Below the pieces are notes generated by a model that saw nothing but the letters and a program-made list of their open reading frames with translations, was not told the origin of the DNA and did no database searches. Shown piece after piece: positions 43,575 through 51,813 of a DNA stretch of 64,000 nt. The position numbers and the translations under genes are program-made. The stretch's first letter is position 1. Each line of letters opens with the position of its first letter. Source of the stretch: Vibrio chagasii (GTDB lineage: Bacteria; Pseudomonadota; Gammaproteobacteria; Enterobacterales; Vibrionaceae); contig NZ_MSCI01000002.1 of NCBI RefSeq assembly GCF_002954585.1, forward strand, positions 2,334,089-2,398,088, written 5' to 3'.

Positions 43575-45199
43575 TAGTTTTTTTGCTCCAAAGAACGGTT
43601 GACGATGATCAATGGGATTAGACCCACAAGTACAAGTAACACGGCAGGCATCGCAGCCAGCTCTAGATGCTCGTCTGAGGCATAGTTGTAAACATAGGTT
43701 GCTAGGGTTTCAAAGTTAAACGGACGCAACAGCAGCGCAGCATTCAACTCTTTCATCGATTCGATAAACACCAATAGTCCAGCAATCAAAGCACCACGCT
43801 TAATCAGGGGTAGATGCACTCGGCGAAGCATCTGGTTGGTGTTACAACCCATGGTCTTTGAAGCCATATCCAAAGACGGCGACACTTTACTTAGGCTACT
43901 TTCTACACTACCGATAGCAACCGCAGAAAAACGCACAACCATCGCAAAAATAAGCGCAAACATCGAACCAGAGAAGATCAATCCAGGGCGTCCCCACTCC
44001 ATCATTTTCGCAATGTCGTTGACTAGGTGATCCATAAACAACACTGGCACCATCACACCAATCGCCAATACCGTTCCCGGCACCGCATAGCCCATAGAGG
44101 ATAAGCGCATAAAAGCGAGGTTGTGTTTCGCCGGATTAACACGCTGGTTAAAGTTAACGATAAGTGCGATCGCCACACCGATTAAGGCGGCAAGTATCGA
44201 CACATTCAAACTGTTGAGTGCATACTCTCGGAATTCAGCGGTCCAGCTTTGTGCAAAGTACTTGTAAGCGTAAATCAGTAACTGCCCTAGAGGGAATATG
44301 AATGCTGCGCAGACTAAACCCCAACACCAAAACAGCGCTAGCCACTTTTTCCAGCCCTCTAAGTTGTAGCGGAAATCTTCTCGGCTACTGAACTGGTTTT
44401 GAAACAGTTTTTGCTTACGACGACTGTAACGTTCCGAACTTAAAAGCAGTATCACGATAATCAGCATAATAGCTGAGATCTTAGCTGCGGCAGTCAAGCT
44501 AGAGTAACCAAGCCAAGTGTCATATACCGCAGTGGTTAGTGTGTTAACCGCAAAGTAGCTCACCGTACCAAAGTCACCAATGGTTTCCATAGCAACGAGC
44601 GATAAGCCAACCGCCATCGAAGGGCGGACTAAAGGCAAAGAGATACGTCGGAAGCTCTCCCATGGAGAACATTTCAGGAGTCGCGCGGATTGCAATAGAG
44701 AAACGTTCTGCTCCATGAACGCAGCACGACACAGCAGGTAAACGTAAGGGTACAGCACTAAAGACAGGACGATAATAGCGCCAGTTAAGGTTCGAATATC
44801 TGGGAACCAATATTCTCCCGGCCCCCAACCAGTTAGGTCACGAAGCAAAATTTGTACTGGGCCAGCGAAATCGAACCAATCAGTGAAAATGTATCCAACG
44901 ATATAACCCGGCATAGCCAGTGGCAGAACCAAAGCCCACTGCAACACCTTCTCACCAGGGATACGACACATCGCCATAATCCAAGCGGAAGGGATACCAA
45001 ATAGCAGCGATAAGAACATGGTTCCTATCACTAAAACGACAGTGTTATATGCGTAAGTCGGCATCACCGTGGACATCAAATGAGAGAAGAGCTCATCTGT
45101 CTCACCCACGGCGGTGGTGAATATCGCTAAGATCGGAAAAACCAGTAGTGCAGCAATCACCCCACTACTGGTGTTCCATAAATAATTCTTTTCTTTCAT
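43574..45199 (-). CDS. fbpB: FbpB, ferric iron ABC importer fused permease
   Basis: A 541-residue inner-membrane protein of about 12 TM helices made of two homologous permease halves. This is the usual architecture for Fe3+ importers. Each half has an EAA-type loop: ARLLKCSPWESFRRISLPLVRPS (about 182-204) and SKTMGCNTNQMLRRVHLPLIKRG (near 450-470). It lies 248 nt downstream of fbpA, across a hairpin that may lower its expression relative to FbpA. Confidence 0.93.
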   Translation of the reverse strand: MKEKNYLWNTSSGVIAALLVFPILAIFTTAVGETDELFSHLMSTVMPTYAYNTVVLVIGTMFLSLLFGIPSAWIMAMCRIPGEKVLQWALVLPLAMPGYIVGYIFTDWFDFAGPVQILLRDLTGWGPGEYWFPDIRTLTGAIIVLSLVLYPYVYLLCRAAFMEQNVSLLQSARLLKCSPWESFRRISLPLVRPSMAVGLSLVAMETIGDFGTVSYFAVNTLTTAVYDTWLGYSSLTAAAKISAIMLIIVILLLSSERYSRRKQKLFQNQFSSREDFRYNLEGWKKWLALFWCWGLVCAAFIFPLGQLLIYAYKYFAQSWTAEFREYALNSLNVSILAALIGVAIALIVNFNQRVNPAKHNLAFMRLSSMGYAVPGTVLAIGVMVPVLFMDHLVNDIAKMMEWGRPGLIFSGSMFALIFAMVVRFSAVAIGSVESSLSKVSPSLDMASKTMGCNTNQMLRRVHLPLIKRGALIAGLLVFIESMKELNAALLLRPFNFETLATYVYNYASDEHLELAAMPAVLLVLVGLIPLIIVNRSLEQKN

Positions 45200-45367
45200 C
45201 GCCTAATTACAACGAGGCTTAATGAAACACAAATGCAGTTGCAAATACATCTCATGCCCTTTTAGTGGTGGGGGTTATTTATACCCATATACTGTAATGA
45301 CTTCAAGGAGCTGAGCTAATAACTCTCTAGTTCCATCAAGAGCTTTGTTTCAAAAAGTGACTTAACT

Positions 45368-45414
45368 AAAAACAAAACAACCTCAAGCACCAAAAACGGC
45401 AACTTGAGGTTGTT
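45368..45414 (-). terminator. Attenuator hairpin between fbpA and fbpB
   Basis: A perfect 12-bp stem (AACAACCTCAAG at 45376-45387, CTTGAGGTTGTT at 45403-45414) has a 15-nt loop. On the minus strand TTTTGTTTTTAG follows. It probably stops most transcripts after fbpA and lets some reach fbpBC. Confidence 0.7.
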
Positions 45415-45447
45415 AAATCTAATATTGGCCGAAGCCTATATTAATAA

Positions 45448-46461
45448 TTACAGGTCGAATTTAACTTCGTCTAGAAGCTTGATTGCAGCTTCGTGGTGAT
45501 CTGCGATTTCGTCTAGAGAAATTGTATCTGCTTTGAATTCACCCCAAGAAGCAACTAGCTCAGAAGGTTTAACGTCAGCTTTAACTGGGTATTCGTAGTT
45601 TACTTCTGCGTACATGCCTTGTGCTGTGTTACCAGATAGGAATTCCATTAGCTTAACTGCGTTCTCTTTGTTTGGAGAGTACTTAGCCATTGCCATACCA
45701 GAGATGTTTACGTGAGTACCAGTCGTCTCTTGGTTAGGGAAGTTGATGTAAACAGCGTCAGCCCAAGCTTTTTGCTCTTTATCGTTAACCATCTTACCTA
45801 GGTAGTAGCTGTTACCAAGAGAAACGTCACATAGACCTTCTTTGATAGCTTTAACTTGTGCACGGTCGTTACCTTGAGGCTTACGAGCTAGGTTTGCTTT
45901 AACGCCTTCTAGCCACTCTTTAGTTTCTGCTTCACCTTTATGAGCAATCATAGAAGATACTAGAGAAACGTTGTATGGGTGCTTACCGCTACGAGTACAG
46001 ATTTTGCCTTTGAATTCAGGCTTAGCTAGGTCTGCGTATGTGAAATCTTCACCTAGACGACCAACACGGTCACGTGAAGAGTAAACGCTACGAGTACGAG
46101 TTGTTAGAGCAAACCACTCGTTGTCTGTATCTTGGTATTGAGCAGGGATGTTCTTTTCTAGAACGTCGCTGTTTACCGCTTGAACTAAACCTTTTTCAGT
46201 TAGCTCAGATAGACGGCTGATATCAACAGTTAATACCACGTCAGCAGGGCTGTATTCGCCCTCTTGAGCTAGCTTCTCTGCTAAACCTTTCTTAGCAAAC
46301 TTAACATTCACCTCGATACCTGTTTCTTTAGTGAACTCATCGAACATTGGCTCAACAAGGAAAGGTTGACGGTAAGAGTATACGTTTACTTCTTCTGCAG
46401 CCATTGCTGCTGGTGCGATAGTGCTGCACGCAATAGCTGAAAGAGTTAGCAGTTTTTTCAT
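45448..46461 (-). CDS. fbpA: FbpA, periplasmic ferric iron-binding protein
   Basis: A 337-residue periplasmic binding protein with a Sec signal peptide (about 1-21, cleaved after AMA). The mature protein begins EEVNVYSYRQPFLVEPM and has the adjacent-tyrosine iron ligand region LGNSYYLGKM. The NISGMAMAKYSPNKENAVKLMEFL segment is typical of the bacterial transferrin group. It binds Fe3+ and passes it to FbpBC. A Fur-box-like sequence overlaps its likely transcription start. Confidence 0.94.
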   Translation of the reverse strand: MKKLLTLSAIACSTIAPAAMAAEEVNVYSYRQPFLVEPMFDEFTKETGIEVNVKFAKKGLAEKLAQEGEYSPADVVLTVDISRLSELTEKGLVQAVNSDVLEKNIPAQYQDTDNEWFALTTRTRSVYSSRDRVGRLGEDFTYADLAKPEFKGKICTRSGKHPYNVSLVSSMIAHKGEAETKEWLEGVKANLARKPQGNDRAQVKAIKEGLCDVSLGNSYYLGKMVNDKEQKAWADAVYINFPNQETTGTHVNISGMAMAKYSPNKENAVKLMEFLSGNTAQGMYAEVNYEYPVKADVKPSELVASWGEFKADTISLDEIADHHEAAIKLLDEVKFDL

Positions 46462-46481
46462 GATTCAATCCTTTTTTGCAT

Positions 46482-46500
46482 AGAAATGATAATGTTTATC
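46482..46500 (-). promoter_or_regulatory. Fur-box-like operator of fbpABC
   Basis: The 19-mer AGAAATGATAATGTTTATC matches the Fur consensus GATAATGATAATCATTATC at 14 of 19 positions. It lies 20 bp before fbpA, just downstream of the -10 box at 46510-46515, where a bound repressor would block initiation. Confidence 0.6.
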
Positions 46501-46509
46501 AGTTGCATT

Positions 46510-46537
46510 ATTATATGTATCATTAGATTAAACACAA
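46510..46537 (-). promoter_or_regulatory. Probable sigma70 promoter of fbpA
   Basis: On the minus strand TTGTGT (46532-46537) and a perfect TATAAT (46510-46515) are 16 bp apart. The Fur-like site covers the expected start point. Confidence 0.55.
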
Positions 46538-46548
46538 CGTTAAACATC

Positions 46549-46576
46549 AAAAAAACCTGCTCATCTGAGCAGGTTT
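46549..46576 (-). terminator. Intrinsic terminator of amtB
   Basis: The perfect 11-bp stem AAACCTGCTCA/TGAGCAGGTTT has a 2-nt centre, with a T-run on the minus strand, 29 nt past the amtB stop. Confidence 0.85.
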
Positions 46577-46605
46577 CAAGTAGGTTAAATGTAAATGTTT
46601 GTAAA

Positions 46606-47835
46606 TTATTTTACCGACACAAATTCTGGATAAGCACCTACACCACAGTCATGCATGTCCATACCTTCTAGCTCTTCGTCTTCACTTACACGAATACCGA
46701 TTGTCGCTTTAAGTACAGCCCATACCGCTAGACTCGCACCAAATACCCAAGCAAAGATTACTGCTGCACCGAATAGCTGCGCACCAAATGTTGCATCTGT
46801 ATTGCTTAATGGCACAGCCATTAGGCCGAAGAAACCACACACACCGTGAACTGAAATAGCACCTACTGGATCATCAATCTTAGCTTTATCTAGAGCAATG
46901 ATACTGAACACCACTAGTGCACCAGATACTGAACCAATTGCCACTGCAAACAGAGGCGATGGTGATAGAGGGTCTGCCGTGATTGCTACTAGGCCAGCCA
47001 ACGCACCGTTAAGAATCATAGTTAGGTCCGCTTTACCCCAAGTTGTCTTACATACTAGTAGTGCTGCGATTGCACCCGCTGCTGCTGCTGCGTTGGTGTT
47101 AAGGAAGATTTGCCCTACTGCTGTTGCGTTCTCGAAATCTGAAACCATCAGTTGAGAGCCGCCGTTGAAACCGAACCAACCAAACCAAAGGATGAATGTA
47201 CCTAGTGTAGCAAGTGGCATGTTTGAACCAGGAATTGGGTAGATTTCACCGTTTTTACCGTATTTACCTTTACGAGCACCAAGTAGTAGAACACCTGCTA
47301 ACGCTGCTGCTGCACCCGCCATGTGTACGATACCTGAGCCAGCGAAATCACTGAAGCCTGCTTCTGATAGGAAACCACCGCCCCAAGTCCAGTAACCTTC
47401 CATTGGATAAATAAATGCTGTTAGTACTACAGAGAAGATTAGGAATGACCAAAGCTTCATACGCTCAGCTACCGCACCAGATACCACAGACATTGCGGTT
47501 GCAACGAATACTACCTGGAAGAAGAAGTCTGATTCTAAAGAGTGGTCTGCGCCTTCACCTTGAGTACCAATCAAAGTACCAAATGATGGTAACCAACCGC
47601 CTTCGCCGTTATCGACATACATAATGTTGTAACCAACGACTAAGAACGCAGTACATGCAATCGCGTACAAGCAGATGTTCTTAGTTAAAATCTCTGTGGT
47701 GTTCTTTGAACGAACTAAGCCAGCTTCTAACATTGCGAAGCCTGCTGCCATCCACATTACCAACGCACCTGAAATGAGGAAGAAAAAAGTGTCTAGTGCG
47801 TAACGTAGTTCCGTTACTGTTGTTGTAAGTTCCAT
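46606..47835 (-). CDS. amtB: AmtB, ammonium transporter
   Basis: A 409-residue Amt/Rh channel with about 11 TM helices. The pore His region is SGIVHMAGAAAALAG and the second twin-His region is AISVHGVCGFFG. Signature segments WFGWFGFNGGS and NTNAAAAAGAIAAL are present. The protein starts with a hydrophobic helix without an obvious cleaved signal. It is cotranscribed with glnK, whose product plugs the channel when nitrogen is plentiful. Confidence 0.95.
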   Translation of the reverse strand: MELTTTVTELRYALDTFFFLISGALVMWMAAGFAMLEAGLVRSKNTTEILTKNICLYAIACTAFLVVGYNIMYVDNGEGGWLPSFGTLIGTQGEGADHSLESDFFFQVVFVATAMSVVSGAVAERMKLWSFLIFSVVLTAFIYPMEGYWTWGGGFLSEAGFSDFAGSGIVHMAGAAAALAGVLLLGARKGKYGKNGEIYPIPGSNMPLATLGTFILWFGWFGFNGGSQLMVSDFENATAVGQIFLNTNAAAAAGAIAALLVCKTTWGKADLTMILNGALAGLVAITADPLSPSPLFAVAIGSVSGALVVFSIIALDKAKIDDPVGAISVHGVCGFFGLMAVPLSNTDATFGAQLFGAAVIFAWVFGASLAVWAVLKATIGIRVSEDEELEGMDMHDCGVGAYPEFVSVK

Positions 47836-47862
47836 ATTAAAGTCTCCAGTCCTTGTAATTCT

Positions 47863-48201
47863 TTAAAGTGCTTCTGCATCCATTTCACCAGTACGGATTC
47901 GCACGGCTTGGCTTAGGTCATACACAAAAATCTTACCGTCACCGATTTTGCCTGTGTGTGCCGCTTGGCTGATCGCTTCAACAACTCGGTCAACGTTTTC
48001 AGCTTGAGTAGCAATCTCTAGCTTCACCTTTGGCAGAAAGTCGACTTGGTATTCTGCACCACGGTATAATTCAGTGTGTCCTTTCTGACGACCAAAGCCC
48101 TTCACTTCAGAGACCGTCATACCTTCAATACCCACATCAGACAACGCTTCACGTACGTCATCTAATTTGAATGGCTTAACAATGGCATTTATTAGTTTCA
48201 T
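47863..48201 (-). CDS. glnK: GlnK-type PII nitrogen regulatory protein
   Basis: A 112-residue PII protein. The T-loop GRQKGHTELYRGAEYQVDF contains the uridylylated Tyr51, the B-loop is TGKIGDGKIFV, and the C-terminus ends RTGEMDAEAL. PII proteins read ATP/ADP and 2-oxoglutarate. Linkage to amtB 27 nt downstream identifies this paralog as GlnK and not GlnB. A sigma54-type promoter lies about 50 bp upstream. Confidence 0.94.
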   Translation of the reverse strand: MKLINAIVKPFKLDDVREALSDVGIEGMTVSEVKGFGRQKGHTELYRGAEYQVDFLPKVKLEIATQAENVDRVVEAISQAAHTGKIGDGKIFVYDLSQAVRIRTGEMDAEAL

Positions 48202-48250
48202 ATTCGTTCCTTAAATTCTTCACTAATTCCGTTAATTCTCTTATTACAAT

Positions 48251-48265
48251 CCAAGTAGTGTGCCA
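48251..48265 (-). promoter_or_regulatory. Sigma54 (RpoN) promoter of glnK-amtB
   Basis: On the minus strand TGGCAC (48260-48265), five bases, then TTGG (48251-48254) match the -24/-12 consensus TGGCAC-N5-TTGC at all but the last base. It is placed about 50 bp before glnK. Confidence 0.72.
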
Positions 48266-48317
48266 AAAAGTTAACTTATTGATTTTTAATAAGATGAAGA
48301 TGATAAGGTACTGATAA

Positions 48318-48351
48318 CAAAAAAGGTCGCACCAATTTGGTGCGACCTTTT
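48318..48351 (-). terminator. Terminator of yacL containing an NtrC-like dyad
   Basis: A 13-bp perfect stem AAAAGGTCGCACC/GGTGCGACCTTTT encloses AATTT and is followed by T residues on the minus strand. Its centre, GCACC-N5-GGTGC (48329-48343), equals the NtrC-binding consensus. It lies about 75-80 bp upstream of the -24/-12 element of glnK. Confidence 0.75.
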
Positions 48352-48425
48352 CACTATCTTAATGCGTGACTCTATTATTGCTCCAGTTTTGGGCAACTAA
48401 GTTCTAAGCTCTTTTATAACAACGG

Positions 48426-48794
48426 TTAGTAACCTAGAAACTCAATCCAACGCTCGATTAGCAGCTCGAAGTCGTCAATTCCACAACTTGCTTGGCTCTC
48501 ACAGTTGTAGAAGTCGAACTCACTGCCCTCTTCCATCTCTTGATCATGACCCAATACGTTTTCTTGAATCGTTACTTCATCTTCATTAATCGCTAGGCTG
48601 ATCTCTTTACCAAGTAACGTCACTTCGTTGCTCAGATCCTGTCGTGATTGCTCAATAAGCGCCATCACATGATCCAGTTTCTGCTTATCTTTACCGATCT
48701 CTTCTTGTAACCAGCGGCCAACGATCTCGTGTCCCATGCTGCATTTCACGTAGTACTCACCCATTAGAGTGTTTCTTGTAAATTCGAATTCCAT
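48426..48794 (-). CDS. yacL: YacL (UPF0231) family protein, function unknown
   Basis: A 122-residue acidic cytoplasmic protein starting MEFEFTRNTLMGEYYVKCSMGHE and ending IERWIEFLGY, matching the YacL/UPF0231 family. No catalytic motif or membrane segment is visible. It lies downstream of acnB, as in enterobacteria, but a terminator separates them. No function is assigned. Confidence 0.85.
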   Translation of the reverse strand: MEFEFTRNTLMGEYYVKCSMGHEIVGRWLQEEIGKDKQKLDHVMALIEQSRQDLSNEVTLLGKEISLAINEDEVTIQENVLGHDQEMEEGSEFDFYNCESQASCGIDDFELLIERWIEFLGY

Positions 48795-48894
48795 AGTGGC
48801 TCCACGCAGTAACTGCAGACAGGGTTAAAAATGAGGCGAGAGTATATAGCGAAGTGATTAATAGGTCGAGTCGCTCGTTTCCTTACATCTAGAC

Positions 48895-48927
48895 ATAAAA
48901 AAACGCCTTCTACGAATAGAAGGCGTT
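48895..48927 (-). terminator. Intrinsic terminator of acnB
   Basis: The perfect 11-bp stem AACGCCTTCTA/TAGAAGGCGTT has a CGAA loop and a T-run on the minus strand. Confidence 0.9.
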
Positions 48928-48953
48928 CAGCAAGTTACTCAATCAGTCAGCGG

Positions 48954-51542
48954 TTATGCTGGCTCTTGGAAGATAACCGTATCCGCTTTCTCCGTGTACT
49001 GACCCATTTTATGGAAGTTCAGGTAACGGTATGTATCAGCAGCCGTTGCATTGATCTTATCCGCGTACTCTAGGTACTCTTCCTTCGTTGGAATGCGACC
49101 CAAGATTGCACCAACCGCAGAAAGCTCAGCAGACGCTAGGTAAACATTAGCACCTGTACCTAAACGGTTCGGGAAATTACGAGTAGACGTAGACATTACT
49201 GTCGACTTGTCTGCAACACGCGCTTGGTTACCCATACATAGTGAACAACCCGGAGTTTCGATACGAACCCCTGCACGACCGAAGATACCGTAGTAGCCTT
49301 CTTCTGTTAGCTGGTCTTTGTCCATCTTAGTTGGCGGAGCAACCCATAGGCGAGTGCTTAGCGAGCCGTTGAACTCTTCAAGCATCTTACCTGCAGCACG
49401 GAAGTGACCGATGTTGGTCATACAAGAACCGATGAACACTTCTTGGATCTCTGTACCTTGAACGTCAGAAAGAAGACGAGCATCATCTGGATCGTTCGGT
49501 GCACATAGGATTGGCTGGTCGATGTCAGCAAGGTCGATTTCGATAACGTGAGCGTATTCCGCGTCTGAATCAGCAGACAGCAACTCAGGGTTCGCTAGCC
49601 ACTCTTCCATTGCTGTAATACGACGCTCGATAGTACGAACATCACCGTAGCCTTCAGCGATCATCCACTTAAGCATAACGATGTTTGAGTTCAGGTACTC
49701 TTCGATAGACTCTTGAGACAGCTTAACAGTACAACCTGCCGCTGAACGCTCTGCAGATGCATCAGAAAGCTCGAATGCTTGCTCAACAGATAGGTGTTCA
49801 ACACCTTCAATTTCTAGTACGCGACCAGAGAATTCGTTGATCTTACCTGCTTTCTCAACAGTAAGCAGACCTTGCTTGATGCCGTATAGAGGAATTGCAT
49901 GTACTAGGTCACGTAGCGTGATACCTGGCTGCATTTCACCTTTAAAGCGAACCAAGATTGATTCTGGCATATCAAGAGGCATAACACCTGTTGCTGCCGC
50001 GAATGCTACCAGACCAGAACCCGCAGGGAATGAGATACCTAGAGGGAAACGAGTATGCGAGTCACCACCTGTACCTACAGTATCAGGTAGAAGCATACGG
50101 TTTAACCATGAGTGGATAACACCATCACCAGGGCGCAGTGAAACACCAGCACGGTTCATGATGAAATCAGGTAGCGTGTGGTGCGTGTTAACGTCAACTG
50201 GTTTCGGGTATGCCGATGTGTGACAGAAAGACTGCATCACTAGGTCAGCAGAGAAGCCAAGACACGCAAGGTCTTTAAGCTCATCACGCGTCATAGGGCC
50301 AGTAGTATCTTGAGAACCTACTGTCGTCATCTTAGGCTCACAGTATTGACCCGCGCGAACACCTTCAACACCACATGCTTTACCAACCATCTTCTGAGCT
50401 AGTGTGTAGCCTTTATTAGATGCAGTTGGATCAACAGGCTTAGCGAATAGGTCTGTTTCTTCTAGACCAAGAGAAGCACGAGCACGACCTGTTAGGCCAC
50501 GACCGATAATAAGTGGAATACGACCACCAGCACGAACTTCATCAAGCAGTACTTTGCTTAGTTCAAAGCTAGAGATCTCTTCACCGTTTTTACGTACAAC
50601 GCCTTCGTATGGGAAGATGTCGATAACATCGCCCATGTTCATGTTTTGTACGTCTAGTTCGATAGGTAATGCGCCTGAATCTTCCATTGTGTTGTAGAAG
50701 ATTGGAGCAATTTTACCACCTAGACAAACACCGCCAGTACGCTTGTTTGGTACGTAAGGGATATCTTCACCCATGAACCAAAGTACTGAGTTCGTTGCAG
50801 ACTTACGAGAAGAACCGGTACCAACAACATCACCTACGTAAGCAAGCTGAATGCCGTCTTTTTGCAGTTCTTCGATCTGAGCGATTGGGCCAACCGTACC
50901 TGGTTGATCTGGGTTGATACCATCACGTTCCATCTTCAGCATCGCTTTTGCGTGTACTGGGATATCTGGACGTGACCATGCATCAGGTGCTGGAGATAGG
51001 TCATCGGTGTTCGTTTCACCAGTGACTTTGAATACTTTTACTGTGATTTTTTCAGCGACTTTGTCTTTCGCGGTGAACCATTCAGCATCAGCCCAAGATT
51101 GAAGGACTTGTTGAGCTGATTCGTTACCAGCTTTTGCTTTCTCTTCTACGTCGTAAAACGCATCAAACATCAGAAGAGTGTGAGATAATGCTTTCACAGC
51201 GATTGGAGCAAGCTCAGCATCATCAAGTAGAGATACTAGAGATTCGATGTTGTAACCACCTTGCATAGTACCAAGCAATTCTGCAGCTTTTGCTTTGCTT
51301 ACTAGTGGAGATGCTACTTCACCTTTAGTGATAGCCGTAAGGAAGCCCGCTTTTACATAGGCAGCTTCATCTACGCCTGGTGGAATGCGGTTTTCTAGTA
51401 GGTCAAGAATAAACTCTTCTTCACCTTGAGGTGGGTTCTTCAGAAGTTCAACTAGGCCAGCTACCTGCTCAGCATCTAGTGGTTTTGGAACAACTCCTTC
51501 AGCAGCACGTTCTTCGACGTGTTTACGGTAGGCTTCAAGCAC
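48954..51542 (-). CDS. acnB: AcnB, bifunctional aconitate hydratase 2 / 2-methylisocitrate dehydratase
   Basis: An 862-residue TCA-cycle enzyme. The HEAT-like N-terminal domain (about 1-155) and the domain 4-first order typical of AcnB are present. The 4Fe-4S ligands lie in FIGSCMTNIGHF and CSLCMGNQ. The start is set at GTG 51542, giving VLEAYRKHVEERAAEG, because E. coli AcnB starts at the equivalent residue and GAGG lies upstream. A longer frame would add nine residues. AcnB is also an RNA-binding iron sensor in E. coli. Confidence 0.95.
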   Translation of the reverse strand: MLEAYRKHVEERAAEGVVPKPLDAEQVAGLVELLKNPPQGEEEFILDLLENRIPPGVDEAAYVKAGFLTAITKGEVASPLVSKAKAAELLGTMQGGYNIESLVSLLDDAELAPIAVKALSHTLLMFDAFYDVEEKAKAGNESAQQVLQSWADAEWFTAKDKVAEKITVKVFKVTGETNTDDLSPAPDAWSRPDIPVHAKAMLKMERDGINPDQPGTVGPIAQIEELQKDGIQLAYVGDVVGTGSSRKSATNSVLWFMGEDIPYVPNKRTGGVCLGGKIAPIFYNTMEDSGALPIELDVQNMNMGDVIDIFPYEGVVRKNGEEISSFELSKVLLDEVRAGGRIPLIIGRGLTGRARASLGLEETDLFAKPVDPTASNKGYTLAQKMVGKACGVEGVRAGQYCEPKMTTVGSQDTTGPMTRDELKDLACLGFSADLVMQSFCHTSAYPKPVDVNTHHTLPDFIMNRAGVSLRPGDGVIHSWLNRMLLPDTVGTGGDSHTRFPLGISFPAGSGLVAFAAATGVMPLDMPESILVRFKGEMQPGITLRDLVHAIPLYGIKQGLLTVEKAGKINEFSGRVLEIEGVEHLSVEQAFELSDASAERSAAGCTVKLSQESIEEYLNSNIVMLKWMIAEGYGDVRTIERRITAMEEWLANPELLSADSDAEYAHVIEIDLADIDQPILCAPNDPDDARLLSDVQGTEIQEVFIGSCMTNIGHFRAAGKMLEEFNGSLSTRLWVAPPTKMDKDQLTEEGYYGIFGRAGVRIETPGCSLCMGNQARVADKSTVMSTSTRNFPNRLGTGANVYLASAELSAVGAILGRIPTKEEYLEYADKINATAADTYRYLNFHKMGQYTEKADTVIFQEPA

Positions 51543-51696
51543 GACTTTTTTCCTCTCATTGCGGTTCACTTCTCACCTTCATAATTGTTAGTAAAATAAA
51601 GAAGTGAACATCCTTGGAAACTTGGCTCTCCATTGCCATTTTTGTCATTCAATTTGTATTGATGAGCGGCGTCATAGAGGCCAAACTGTGTGCGGT

Positions 51697-51721
51697 AGGA
51701 TAGCAAATTTAACGTTAAATT
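51697..51721 (-). promoter_or_regulatory. Candidate acnB promoter with 16-bp palindrome
   Basis: On the minus strand an extended -10 (TGC TATCCT, TATCCT at 51697-51702) is preceded by the perfect palindrome AATTTAACGTTAAATT (51706-51721), which fills the -35/-10 spacer. It is a good position for a repressor site. The regulator is unknown. Confidence 0.45.
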
Positions 51722-51813
51722 AAAATCTTATCATTTTGACCAACATAGCAAGTTAGGACGAAAGTCCCACTATTTTGCCTATTTACGCACTAAAATGACG
51801 ACTCTACGCATGA

